This document shows, in pieces, positions 46,656-58,400 of a stretch of 64,000 nucleotides of DNA. Source of the DNA: Isoetes taiwanensis (taxonomy: Eukaryota > Streptophyta > Lycopodiopsida > Isoetales > Isoetaceae). The DNA lies in the NCBI GenBank assembly GCA_021234155.1, contig JAJEKV010000012.1, positions 9,018,448-9,082,447 of the forward strand, in the 5' to 3' direction. The first letter of the stretch is position 1. Each line of letters starts with the position of its first letter. The notes beneath the pieces were generated by a model, which was given only the letters and a program-made list of their open reading frames with translations, was not told where the DNA came from and ran no database searches. A program made the position numbers and the translations under genes.

Positions 46656-47019
46656 ATCATTGCTCTGTTCATCGTACCCTCTTATACCCTCTGATTTTTC
46701 AATCTGGCAAAGAGAAAGAAAACCCAAATGCAATCATATACCCTGGTTTCCAACACTATTGGAGTCAAGACCGAGCCAGAACAGAAAGTAAAGGAGTTAG
46801 AAAAGAAAGAAGGATATCTGCCACAACCTTGCTTTTGACCACTTCTGATCCTTAGTGCCCATGCTTCCATGATTAATCCGACATCCCTGAAGATCACTAC
46901 TTCTCTTTTCTCTGTATCCATTCTAGCTCCTCTCCTATCTCTGTGCAATGAAAGCAAACCATCGATCCAGGGCATTAAGGACAATAACATTCTGGCCCTC
47001 AGACATTACTCTAAAAAAA

Positions 47020-47610
47020 GGAGTGAAAATTGCCAATATACCATTATAGTTTTAGAAAATTCTTGAAAAGCCATCTGTATTTATAAAATTACCAAAATGC
47101 CATTCTTTCTTCTACGTATGCACCAAAAAAAAGAAAAGAAAAAAAAAAACATAACAGGAAGAAATTTTGTGGCGCCATTTCATCTATTGCACCTTCAATC
47201 GATTACAGCAGAAGATTACCTCAAAAATTTCGCCGATGTAGTCATTTTGCCAGCAAATCTGTGGTAGAAGAAGAAGAATAGAGTTGCATGCAAGCTTTTT
47301 TTTTTTCCTTTTTAGTAAATCAGGTTTTCTTTCCTTTTCAATGATAAATCCCTCGATTTTGAAAAAGTTTGCTTTGATTTCATCTTTGACATGAAAGTAA
47401 TTATACCATTGGCTCTAATTTTTAACTCCTTGTTTTCTTCGTTGAAGATAGCTTTCTAATGACTTTTTGGTATTTTATTGAAATGCTAGTGATATTGTAA
47501 GAAATAAAGAACTTGACAAACACCTCCCAATGGCTTTTTGGTAATTTTTAGAATATGAGTGGCTTTTTTGGAATTGTTGAAAACTTTAATGGTATATTGG
47601 TAATTTTCCC
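47020..47610. mobile_element. MULE-type MITE, 591 bp
   Basis: Inverted arms of about 85 bp: left GGAGTGAAAATTGCCAATAT, right end (inverted) GGGAAAATTACCAATATACC. The GGGAAAATTACC start is typical of Mutator-like ends. A-rich flanks on both sides could hide a 9-bp duplication. Non-coding. Confidence 0.6.
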
Positions 47611-47625
47611 AAAAAAAAAATATCG

Positions 47626-47688
47626 GGCCACGAAAATGTCTCTAGTGTGCATTGCGGGCACCCCTCGATATTTTCATGGCCCTCAAAT
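47626..47688. other. Imperfect hairpin GGGCCACGAAAAT
   Basis: GGGCCACGAAAATGTC at 47,626 pairs with GATATTTTCATGGCCC at 47,673. Isolated; its role is unknown. Confidence 0.4.
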
Positions 47689-48384
47689 TTTTGGGTTGCT
47701 CGTGGGGAAATCCTTGGGGAGTGTGGGGTAGGACACATAGAGGGCCACAATTTAAGAATCTTGTAGCATAGTCGTTGTGTACAGCTGTGGACTTTTGGGA
47801 TTTGAGGAACCCCTGATGACGGTTAAATGGTGTGGATTCCATGGGAGTCTAATGCAAACTTAAGGTGGTATTTAGTTTAATCAGAAGTATATTCTATGAT
47901 GTTATTGTTAAGTGACCTCTTCTCGATGTTTAATCTCCAATCTCTTTTATGCTTCTTCTATATTTGAAACTGACATTGGTTCAATTTCTTGTGTAGTATC
48001 AGGAACTGGGATGTTTCTATCTATCTTTAAAATGAAATTCTTGTGAAGGGACAATTTCCCAAATGTTAAAGATACTGCAGGAAAAACATTCATACTCAAT
48101 GCTTGTCTTTTAACAAGTAGATGTGCCTATGCTTATATCAATGATCTGATGAGCACAAATCTGGATTCCATGATGCAAGGGCCTTTTTTTTTACTGGATC
48201 AACATCATGTCACAAATTGCAGAAGCAAAGAAGCAGTTATGGTTACAGTTCCTAACAATTCTACATCAGAGCCGCATGCTTGTGTGTTCTCCACGCTTTA
48301 ACTGCATGTTGATCTGTAGGAAAGGCGGCAGAAGCACGAACTTTGAATCGGATATTTCTTCATGTTGATCTCGAGGGTTGGTGG

Positions 48385-49590
48385 CAAAAGCACAAACTAT
48401 AACTATTCCAGGAGTACACTTTGTTGTAGATCCAGGTTTTATAAAAGCATGTGAGTATGATTCTCATACTAGAGTGGAGTCCTTGAAGGTAGTTCCTGTA
48501 TCTCAAGCGCATGCTCTGCAAAGAAAGTATGAGTTGAGTTTCTGATGTAGAGTTTTGTTTTTTACTTTCGTTTGGATGCAAGGGTAGTCAATTTCATTGT
48601 GATGAGTTGTATAAAAAATGAGAAAGGATAAATAACACCTAAAATTGAGGCAACGATTGTACTTGGGGGTGGATAAATATTGTCAAGAATGCAAGCACTT
48701 GATTCACATATTCAGCTAATGGTTTAGATTGAAGGAGCTTAAAGTAATGTTCAACAATAATATGTTTTTTCTAGATGCACTGTCCATTGCATGATGTTTT
48801 GCTAAATAATGGACATGATAACAAACTTAGGCACAGCAGACAGTCATACAACATGATTTGTAATGTTTTTTTATAGTGGTCATGCAGGAAGAGAAGGTCC
48901 AGGAAAGTGTTTTCATCTTCTACAGAAGATTAATTTTATAAGCTCAAAGTGTCTGTAGTTCCTAAAATTTAGCATTGCAATTTGGCTAACGTTGTTCTCC
49001 AACTCAAGACGTTAAAAATCAATGATGTGTTGGGGTTTAATTTTCCAGACAAACCTTCTAGGTGTACATTTACAAGATGAGGTTTGACAAATTTTCATTT
49101 GAAGGTGATTATCATTCTGCTATTGTCAGCAGTATCGACTGCATTATAGTTTTATTGGCCACATTCACTGCAAGAAAGCAGGGGGTTTCATGTAGATCTA
49201 GTCAAATTGTGTAGAGTTGTGCACATTCCAATTCCTATTAAGTCAAAGTTCTTTAAATATTTATATATGTTCTACTTTAATTTGTGGTGTGCTTTCAGTA
49301 TCTTTTCTCCAGTGTGTGATAACCTTTACATTCCTTTACGTGGTGGCAATATTGAAGTCCGTTGAGCAGTTGTATAGTCTTGGGGCACTTACTGAAAAAG
49401 GAAAATTATGTAATCCCATTGGTAAGCAAACGGCAAGCTTAGCAGTACAACCTGCTTTTGCAAAAGCATTGCTTGTTGCTGCATATTATGGATGCACTGA
49501 TGAGATGCTCGTTATTGTTGCAATGCTTTCTGTGGAATCTGTTTATTTTACTCCATATAGGTACTTACAACAGATGCTATCGCCATGAGT
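48385..49590 (+). pseudogene. DEAH-box RNA helicase fragment
   Basis: Plus-strand exons in order match the second helicase domain and HA2 region of DEAH-box splicing-type helicases: TIPGVHFVVDPGFIKACEYD, ESLKVVPVSQAHALQRK (48,400-48,530), GHAGREGPGKCFHLLQK (48,878-48,940; motif VI), NLANVVLQLKTLKINDVLGF (48,970-49,045) and LEQLYSLGALT-like then GKLCNPIGKQ, AKALLVAAYYGCTDEMLVIV, MLSVESVYFTPYR (49,355-49,560), ending at a GTACTT donor. The first RecA domain with the DEAH box and the OB-fold end are missing, and stops occur (after PKI near 48,970). DHX35/DEAH-like in sequence. Introns are retained, so it is a DNA-level relic. Confidence 0.8.
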
Positions 49591-51900
49591 TTTGATATTT
49601 ATTGGCTTTTATGCTAGCATTTCATCTGAGTTTTGGATTAGGCTGTTGTAAGTGAAGCATATTTTAATAGCTTTAGCAATATACCTAAAGGGTGCAGCTA
49701 ATGTATAGTCTATATGACATGTGTATGCATAGGGTTAAAGAAAAAGGTCCTTATATGGCTAAATTACGAGCAAAAAATCCCCTTATACGGATTTTTTTAG
49801 AAACTCTAGATACACCCCCTATCATATATGTACACTGAGTTCTATAAATTTCTCCAAACCCCCTGCCATATCTATACTATGAATTATCTAAATTCAACTG
49901 GACCCCTTATCATATTTTCATAATCAGTTTCATAAATCCAGACAGATCTTGATCTACAAGCTGCTACGGCACCGCTACAAGCCCATCCAGATCTGCCCTC
50001 GATCAGTTGTGTAGGGGTTATGTATGTAGTTGACTATCTGATTGACCAGGTTGAGTGTTAAGTAGCTATGGTTTAGGGTTTAACCCAGGTGTAACTTGGG
50101 GATGAGGGACAATCATAATCTAAAGGTGATTCATATCAGATGAACCATTAGCTTATTTATTGCCATGCAAATTGGTCGGTTCTTGAACCTTAAGGGAAAG
50201 TCAACTCATGGTCCCACACATGGTTGAATAGCCTATAGAAAAAATGGAAAATATTCGTAGAAACTCAATACTCATAGACTTGGTATTTGTGTTAATAAAA
50301 AATCAATACATTTGTGACTATTGGAGATATGCAGGAAAATTAAAGCAATTGTCTAATTTAAAGTTAACAAAGGGAAATTATATCTAAATTAACGAAGGGA
50401 AATTATATCTAAGTATTCTAAGATTGTAAGTCTATCTAGTTGCATTTTGACAAAGAAATTCTATCTCAAAATTTGTTGAAAATTTATAGAAGGAACAACT
50501 AGAAAGATTAACAAAAAACAGAGGACCATTGAAACTCATTGTTCATATCAGATCGCTTATATCACTGTTTGTTGGAGTATGAATGATAATAAGGCTATAA
50601 AGAAAAACAACCAGTCAAAAACACTGTTCATATGGGATCATTTATATCATTGTTCGTTGCAAACACCAACACCCCTTGCAAAAACATAATAACATGTAAC
50701 TGACGATAAACTTTTCCACTACTTAAAGTGCTTCTTTAAGTCGGAGTACAGATAATGGGTCTGAAGCTTGATAATCGTTGCTCCAAAACACTTCAATCTT
50801 TAACCAGGCCCAAGGAAACAGACGAGCTATGTGTTATGTAAAAAATTTCCTTAGGCATTCTGATAATTCATGGTAATACAACTCCATGTGACATGGTATG
50901 TGAACATACTTGGATACATTGAGCTCAAACCTTGAAGCTAGTTGCACATCGATAGAGGCTTTTATTACTCGCATAATACACCTTAACCATAAGCAGATAA
51001 ACATGTGAATGACTTATATCAAAACGTAATGTGTATGCACGTTGTTCCTTAGCACCTGTGTAACTTTCCTGTATGATCCTTCCTGCAATGGTATTTTTAA
51101 ATGGTATAATGCAAAAACACTATTAACCCAAATATTATTCATGGTCTGACCTGATTCAAAATGCTTTTTATTTTAGGTTCGACTCTTTCTGCCTCCGACA
51201 GCTCGATCTTCTGCAAATCTTAATCGATCAGACTGCCTCACTCCAGGTTCCCTAATATCAATTCAATCTGCCTGACTCCAGATTCCCTGATATCAATTCA
51301 ATGGGCATCAACTGTCTCCAAGAGAACCACCAATTTACTGATTAAAATAAGCCTTCTATTTTTTCAATATTTTAGTTTTTACGATTGGGCGCCAGGGAAT
51401 CAAAGTGACCCTTTCTATTTTGTTGAGTATGAAGCACTGCTTCCTTGGCATGCCAAAGATGAAAGCTGAAAGCAATGCCTCAGGTCTCTTATGCAGATGT
51501 CATTTTACCACAGTCAATAGAAATTGTGCATACCCCGAGATCTTGAAAAGGAAGCCAACAAATATAGAATTGCACTTGGAAACACAAAGTTTTTGCTTCT
51601 TTATGCTACTCTCGGAAAGCATTAAGCGTGAGTATTTCTTGTAGAAAACCATAAGCTTTTTTATAAATCCTGGAGAGCTTTCATTTCACACAACTCCATT
51701 TCCTGTTGAGAACCCTACACGAAAAACTCATGTGAATTCCTTTTCTTAGACTTTTATCACCCAAAATGGCTGCAATATGATAAAATATGTGAACACAGCT
51801 CCTCCGACAGCTCCTCCGACAGCCCAAGCTTTCTTCTGTGCAGATCTTCACTTGTGGAGGTGCACAATGAAACTCAGCCAAAAACTCCTGCTTGTTTGGA
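49591..51900. other. No gene recognised
   Basis: AT-rich DNA with small direct repeats (for example ggaaattatatctaa doubled at 50,370-50,415). No supported coding segment; the short frames at 51,405-51,644 and nearby match nothing I know. Confidence 0.45.
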
Positions 51901-51979
51901 TTGACAAAGAATCCAACCAGTCCGTTGATACCATGTCAGGACACATGTACAAGCTGTAATATGTTCATCATTCTCCCCC

Positions 51980-52477
51980 TCAGCCTGTACAACTTATAAT
52001 TCCTACTTGATTTTTCGCAATTTGTAGTTTTGGTTCATTAAGAACCTTAGTCAACATACCTGCCTGCTGCAATGTAGTAGGAATGTATTTTATATTTATT
52101 TCACCTTTTTCTACTTCATCTCGAATGAAATGGTGATGAACCTCTATGTGCTTAGTTCGCGAATGACAAACTGGATTTTTGCTCATCGCTATCCCCCTTT
52201 TGTTGTCACAATAAATTGTTGCTGTACCCGTGCACGACTTCCCTAATTCCCTGAGCATCCTTCGCAACCAAATGATCTCCGATGCTGCCAAAGACACTGC
52301 CACATATTCTGCTTCTGCACTGGATTTCGCAACACACTCTTGTTTTTTTACTGGCCCATGATATCGTCGTACCTCCAAACTTACAAAGATATCCAGAAGT
52401 GGACTTTCTATCATCAATATCTCCAATCTGCATCCGCATACCCAATCAGTCCATGCCTTTTTTAAAACATAGTCCAT
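51980..52477 (-). pseudogene. Copia RNase H
   Basis: VAKSSAEAEYVAVSLAASE, IYCDNKRGIAMSKNPVCHSR, TKHIEVHHHFIRDEVEKG carry the RNase H acidic residues and the usual Copia end before the polypurine tract. It is separated from RT by about 290 bp of broken frame. Confidence 0.9.
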
Positions 52478-52769
52478 GAGATGAGGTACCCTTTAGATAC
52501 CTGAGGACCCTTTTTGCAGCTATCCAGTGTTCCCTTCCTGGTTTATTTAAAAATCTGCTGAGAAGATTAACAGCACAAGTAATATCCCACCTTGTTCTAT
52601 TTGCAGTATACAACAGGCTGCCAACTAGCGACCTATAAGGTCTACCTCATCTCTTCCTCCTATTCAGGTGTTTTTGGACATATCTTTCCCCATATTTTTA
52701 TTCCCGGTGCCAATGGTGTCTTGGCTGCAGCATTCTGAACTTGACTAGCATTTTCTTGATATATTGATC

Positions 52770-53402
52770 CTAAGTGAGGTATAATACACCTCGTGCCCTA
52801 TCTCTTCTTACTTCCATTCCCAGCAACTTTTGAAGATCTCCATGATCAGTCATTTGAAACCGGCTTCTCAACAATAATTTACACTTGTCCAGCAAGGCTT
52901 TGTCATTACTGGCAATGACACAATCATCGACATATAAAGCCATTATCAAGCATTTATCTCCGTCCCTTTTCATGTAAAGATTACCTTCTGTTTTTAATTT
53001 AATGAATCTACTGTCAACTAAAAACTTGTTCGTGCATAAGTACCATTGTCTAGACGCCTGTCTCAATCCATAAATAGCCTTTTTTAATTTGCACACCATA
53101 TTACTACCCTGCTCGTATCCATGAGGTTGCTCCATATAAATTTCTTCATCCAAGTCTCCATTCAGGAAGGCGGTCTTGACATCCATATGACCCAATTCCA
53201 TGTCATTTTGCACTGCAATGGCTATGAGCGCTCTCAAACTAGTCATCTTAATAATAGGCGAAAATGTGACTCCGTCTAGCTGTGTATATCCCTTGGCAAC
53301 CAAGCGAGCCTTATACCTCTCGATGCACCCATCCGCCTTTCTTTTAATCTTAGAAATCCACTTACTACCAACAACATTCTTGTTACTTGGTCTCGGCATC
53401 AA
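52770..53402 (-). pseudogene. Copia reverse transcriptase
   Basis: RT2-type domain: [53 protein letters not shown], and the catalytic [15 protein letters not shown] are present. Open over 210 codons; the flanks are frameshifted. Confidence 0.9.
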
Positions 53403-53635
53403 ATCATAGGTTCCAGTTTATTTGAATGAATCTACTTCATTCCTCATTGCTTCTTTCCATATGTCTGCATCTGACCTCACTACTGCTTCTTTTACAGTTT
53501 CTGGTTCTAAAGTACAAGATAGGATTTTAAGCTTCCGAGGTCTTGTTGTCTTACCGCTTTCTTTTCTGTCAAATCTCTCTATATCAAACGGAAGTTGAGA
53601 TTTGAGACGTTCAACTTCACTGTGACAAGTCCTAC

Positions 53636-54315
53636 TTATACTCCCCCTGCGGCTTCACTGCTCTCCTCCTCCTGGCGTCCAGCCGGTGCACTGTCAGCCT
53701 TTAAGACTTCATGCACCTCCCCTGGATCAGTATGCAGTGCACTATCAGTCTCTGCGACTTCATGCACCACATCTGGTTTCGTGTCTTCTTGCTCACTCGT
53801 ATCCTCGATTTCATCATCTTCGAGGTCAACTTCATCTTCCATAGGTAAATTTATTGTCTCCCTTAAATTGTGCATTGCTTCTTTGCTTACCCCTGAATCA
53901 TTTTCCAAATATTCCACTGGTACCCATTCTTTTGTCTCCTTCTTGCTAAGCAACTTCCTATCTTTGTATAAGATGTTTTCGTTAAATATCACATCTCTAC
54001 TAACATGTATTTTGCGAGTGCTCGGATCATATAACCTGTAACCATTTGTCTCTTCATCGTAACCCATCAGAAAAGTGCATACGCTTGTCCAAACCTGTTC
54101 TGGTACTGCCTCTTTTACTGCAGCACTAGGCAACCTGTTTTGAATGTGACAAGCGGCCGCCACTGCTTCTGCCCATAAGCTGTTGGGTAGGTCTGCATGC
54201 TTAAGCATGGATCTTGCTGCATTCATGACGGTGCGATTCTTTCATTCTGCTACACCATTTTGCTGCGGCATATACCGACATGTATATTATCTTCGAATCC
54301 CACGCTCCTGACAAA
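53636..54315 (-). pseudogene. Copia integrase C-terminal part
   Basis: Resumes after the LINE: FCQERGIRR, PQQNGVAE, NRTVMNAARSMLKHADLPNS, LWAEAVAAACHIQNRLPS, then the FLMGYDEETNGYRLYDPSTR block and an acidic linker to RT. Two stops near 54,240-54,290 and a frameshift are seen. Confidence 0.85.
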
Positions 54316-54433
54316 ACCTGTAAAATTCACCCCATCTATATTATGATATGATATGATATGAATTATCAAGCCAATTAGGCCCTCAGGCCTCTATGGCAAA
54401 CCATTACAAAAGTTTGAGTAAAATCTAAGCGCA

Positions 54434-54787
54434 CTAATCCAAGGCGCTATTTATATCAAAGTTAAGCATTAAATTATACAGATCAATTATGTCTGCTCTC
54501 TCCTTCCAAACATCTCGAATGTATGTGCTTAAAATATGTGGTGATACTGCAAAAAGATCTCTTAAAGTGTGTACCTTTATACCATGTTTTTCCCTTATAT
54601 GTTCATAGGAGGAACATTCCATAAATGTATGATGTTCTGATTCTGGCACCGGTTCAAAGCATCCAACACAATACCTTTCGTGCAAAGGCGTTCCATACCA
54701 CCTACCTGTCTCAATGTGCAAATGGTGAGAAGAAAGCCTCAATTGAGAGATATACATCCGGTTCCTGCGGCTAATATGTGACATCAA
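54434..54787 (-). pseudogene. LINE C-terminal Cys/His domain
   Basis: Follows the RT in another frame: RNRMYISQLRLSSHHLHIET, then YCVGCFEPVPESEHHTFMEC, a C-x2-C..H-x4-C-like zinc cluster similar in position to zf-RVT domains. Confidence 0.6.
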
Positions 54788-54830
54788 ATAATTACGTTCC
54801 TTGTAATCCTGCGCAGAGAATTAATCTCGG

Positions 54831-56849
54831 CTAGGTAGAATTGTTTCTTTGTATTACTGTATCCCCAATCTTCCATAGCTTGCTCGATTGCTCTTTCTCA
54901 CACACAAAAGCTCTTATCTCTGAATATTTTTTCGAATCTGGCCAGGTATTCAAGCCAAGCCATTTTTCTGCCCATTTCAAGGCATCGGCATACCAGCCTT
55001 TATTTTTAGATTGCTGCAATGCCATATAGGGGAGCCTATCCTGCTCCATTGCCAAAACTCTGTTTATATAAGTGATCGTTCTAATCAAAGCTTCAACTTC
55101 TAGAGGTAATAGACCTGTCTCGGCAAGCAGCATGCAATATGGAGTCTGAGGCTTAACTCCAAGTTCAAGAAGCAAAAATCTTTTCTGAACCTGTTCTATT
55201 TTATTCCAACCTCTGAGAGAAAGCCCAGGGCCCCAAATTGGGCAACCATAAAGAACAACAGGCCTTACCTGAATTCCAAAAAGCAATCTCCGGATTTGCC
55301 AATGCTCAAAATTGTTTGAGTTGCATGTGTGAATCAGACCATAGAGAGCTCTCATCCCTCCAGATGCACGCTTAAGAGCGGCTGTGAGCCATCTGTAATT
55401 ACTGGTCATGTCAATTCCTAGATATTTATAAACATGTACCTTTTCAAGCGCCATCCCTCCAACCTCAAAGATTGTATCATCTTTACCCCCAATGACCATT
55501 ATTTTTTATTTTTTCAAATTGATTTGCATTTTTTTCTGCTCACAAAAAGCGCTTAGTACATTCAAGTGATGCTGCAGCCCACTTCCAGTTTTTGAGATTA
55601 GCACAATATCATCTGCAAACAAAAGTAATTGTATTGAATACTTACCAAGTTTGGCTCCAACACCCCCAAGTCTAGCCATCCACCCTTCTAGCTCATCAAT
55701 ATAAAGACCAAAAAGCGTCGGTGAACAAGGGCATCCTTGTTTTACACCTATTGTATTCTCTATTTGGTCTGGACCATTGTAAGGAAAAGAGAGCTCAATC
55801 ATAACACGCTTGTATAAACAAAGTACCGCATATTGGAGCTCTTTTGGAACCTGCAACTCATTTAATCTGGATACTAGATCTGTGCGTCTAACCCGATCGA
55901 AAGCTTTTGTTAAATCAATGAAAGCAATAAATCTTTTATTACCTGGACCTTTCGCTCCCTCCGCTACAACTCTCAGCGTCACTAAATGGTCCAGTGTAGA
56001 GTAATCATGTCCGAAACACCTTTTGCCCATATGCTCGACTTTTTCACTTTCCTCCGCCCAAACTGTTAGTTTGCTTTCTACCATGGATGCATAGAGTTTC
56101 GCAAAAACATTGCTAATCAATATTGTGCGGTAATTGTGTACATCATCTTTACTGCCTGCTTTGTGAATAGGGATCACTCTATTCAAACACCATTTATCTG
56201 GAAAACCTTTTTGCAACACTTCATTACATAAATCCGCCAGGAGACTACAAAGAAAATCCCCTCCCCATTTCAGTAGCTCCACAGATAAGCCATCTGAATC
56301 ACATGCTTTGCCATTCGACATGTGTTGCAATGCAGATTTGACATCATCAACAGAAAATAATGACATCAACTCACCAGAGGAGACCATTAAGCCTTTATCT
56401 GAGTCGTGATCTTGGTATAGTTCTCTGATCAAGTCTAGGAGACTATCTTTGGAGATGTCACCATTTGTGGTATGCTTCTTCGTCCGACTCCAAAACTTTT
56501 TTGGTTCCAATTCCATTTCATCTATGAGCATTTTATGGTGCATCCTCAGCCAATCCCTCTTTTTGTGCTTCACCAGATTCTTATAATACTTTACGGCAGC
56601 TTGTGTATCTCTTGCAGTCTTACAAGCACGTTTAGCATCTAAACAAGCAGTATCAAACCATTTTCTGTCTTTATATTTTACACTTTTAGTACTGACATAT
56701 CCAAAAGTGTCTCTTGCTGCTCTCATAATAATATTTTGCAATGTATGGCTTTTCTCTTCTATCAAGGCTGGCCATTCCACATCTGTTAACATCTGTGTTA
56801 AACTCTTTTCATATTGCGAAGCAAGCTTATAGCGGATTTTCAGCCTCAA
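54831..56849 (-). pseudogene. LINE reverse transcriptase
   Basis: RTILISNVFAKLYASMVESK, FIAFIDLTKAFDRVRRTDL, GVKQGCPCSPTLFGLYIDEL and the catalytic LLLFADDIVLIS are intact. One TAA at about 55,506 interrupts an otherwise continuous frame; it lies in an A-run. The GVKQGCPxSPTLFGLYID signature is, from memory, more like LINEs of algae and protists than flowering-plant L1 or RTE. Confidence 0.8.
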
Positions 56850-56890
56850 AGGTGGATTCGAATCTTTTGTGATCTCCTGTACTTTTACAT

Positions 56891-57637
56891 CTAGAAGCGG
56901 TCCGAGTCGGGGCTTTTGTCCAAGATCCTAAAATCTTTTAAGCATGACATATAGTCTGGATCTCCTAAAAGCAAATCCACTGAGCTTTTACCATTCGGCT
57001 GAAAGCAAGTAAAACCTTTGGAATGTGGAAAGCTAGCTATGCCATTGCAGATTACCATGTTAAAAGACTCGCATAAAGAAATTACATGCTCACCCATTTT
57101 GTTTCGCACATAATCCGTTGTTTGCCTTGGCCACGCTGCATGCCCATCCTGTTCCTGAAGCCAAAGCGCATTCTTTTCCCCTGCCAGCAAAGTTGCTTGT
57201 TTGTTGGACAGTCGTGCATTGAAATTCCCTATCACATATACAATCCCTTTGTGCCTATAAAGGGATATATCATTAGCAAGATTCTCCAACGGGTCATCAG
57301 GATTCAAGTCTGGGTGATTATATATGGCTGCAAGAGGATCTAACGGAGCAAAATATACCACTGCCACATAAATATCTTTATGACCAGAGTTTAAATGCAA
57401 CCAGATAAACTGAGAGAAAACATCTTTCTTTATTATGGTAATTGAATTTTTCAGGCCTTTCCGTACAAAGCATGCTATACCACCCCAACCACGTTGGCTC
57501 TGACCACGCATATTCCAGACAGAATCAAGAAGATCAAATCCTGGGATTTCGATCACCCTATTGAATTCATGTTCCCATGTTTCCGTAAAAGCCACTATAT
57601 CATAATCATGGAAAAGAGTTAAACTGCTCTCCTCCAA
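56891..57637 (-). pseudogene. LINE endonuclease
   Basis: Endonuclease/exonuclease/phosphatase fold: DIVAFTETWEH, GGIACFVRKG, VVYFAPLD, VIGNFNARLS and SVDLLLGDPDY. The very start of the domain is missing and the frame is shifted relative to RT. Confidence 0.75.
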
Positions 57638-57640
57638 GAT

Positions 57641-57962
57641 CGGAGCTTAAACATTTAACCTTTAAGGATGTTTCCCTTTCAACCTCCACAACATAGAGTC
57701 TAAAGGCATCAAACACTTGGTCTTTGGACCTCAAAAAGTAACACTTAGTCCTTCTGCTATAGTCATCAATAAATGTTGCAAAGTAAAATTTCGACCCTAG
57801 ACTTTGAACTTGCATTGGACCACAAACATCTGTATGAACTAACTCAAGTAATTTATGTGCTCTCTTGCCTTTATTTCTAAAAGGCAATCTACTTTGTTTC
57901 CCTAATATGCATGCCTCACAAACATCATCATGACTTTCATGTTCACACATCAAATCATCCAA
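57641..57962 (-). pseudogene. Copia integrase core, N-terminal half
   Basis: CEACILGKQSRLPFRNKGKR, LVHTDVCGPMQVQSLG, FATFIDDYSRRTKCYFL carry the first catalytic Asp residues; the sequence stops at SSDLGGE where the LINE begins. Confidence 0.85.
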
Positions 57963-57965
57963 AAG

Positions 57966-58400
57966 ATTCTACTTTTCTGCAATTCTAATATTATTATGAT
58001 TTGTATGCGCCAACCTCAAATGCCAAGTATGCAATTTATCTATGAGGGATATTCTATTGATTGTTTTGATGTCAAACTCGAACAAATTTTCTCTTCTTTC
58101 AGCATCAAATAACTTCACACCATCCTTAATACATTCGCATCCATGCTTAACCGTTATCAACAAGATTGGCAACCGAGACCAAGTTAAACAACATTTCGGG
58201 TGCAAATAAAGTATCTGGCAACCTTAAAATTTCCTTGCCTTCTTTTGATACCTGCAACTTCCCCTTTCCACGCACTTTTTGTGCTGCGCCATTTCCCATT
58301 TGCACCCTTGAATTACCCATACTTAGCTCAACCTTTTTCAACAAACCAGGTGAATTGACTATGGAGACTTCAGCCTGAAAAGTGGTGAACATAAAGGCCC
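57966..58400 (-). pseudogene. Copia protease/GAG pre-integrase region
   Basis: VRGKGKLQVSKEGKEILRLP, LFAPEMLFNLVSVANLVDNG then HTWHLRLAHTNHNNIRIAEK (HHCC finger start) in two frames. The catalytic protease triad lies upstream and is not clear. A frameshift near 58,160 separates the parts. Confidence 0.8.

Larger units (their letters stand above)
27197..46800 (+). repeat. Array of four ~1.08-kb tandem units, the first split by insertions
   Basis: Unit starts (attagagcaaatactta) lie at 27,203, 43,561, 44,656 and 45,712; the last unit ends near 46,790. Unit 1 consists of 27,203-27,433, 40,478-40,528 and 42,759-43,560. Removing the inserts 27,434-40,477 and 40,529-42,758 leaves 1,084 bp between the first two starts, the same as the other spacings (1,095 and 1,056). 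A minus-strand frame of about 57 codons (core GTLLHNILDKGKH.GPNHRG) stays open in units 1, 2 and 4. I do not recognise the unit. Confidence 0.85.
54320..57640 (-). mobile_element. 5'-truncated LINE inserted in Copia integrase
   Basis: Interrupts the Copia integrase between SSDLGGE and FYRFCQERG. It holds an endonuclease (from inside the domain), RT and a Cys/His end, and terminates in a (TATCA)n tail at 54,337-54,361 rather than poly(A). The 5' end is truncated: ORF1 and the first endonuclease motif are absent. RT motifs differ from the plant L1 at 28-32 kb and from the usual plant RTE. Confidence 0.75.
51922..58400 (-). mobile_element. Copia-type retrotransposon remnant split by a LINE
   Basis: Minus-strand order protease region, GAG pre-integrase, integrase, RT, RNase H identifies a Ty1/Copia element. 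The integrase is interrupted by a 3.3-kb LINE. LTRs are not recognised apart from a 37-bp TG..CA stretch at 51,934-51,970, which lies between a polypurine tract (51,971-51,983) and a PBS-like TGGTATCAACGG. Confidence 0.8.

Noticed and set aside
43561-46790. CRISPR-like array
   Set aside because: Units are ~1.08 kb with no short repeat-spacer pattern, and the genome is eukaryotic.
53595-54041. 148-codon plus-strand Ser-rich frame
   Set aside because: Shadow of the acidic linker of the Copia polyprotein on the other strand.
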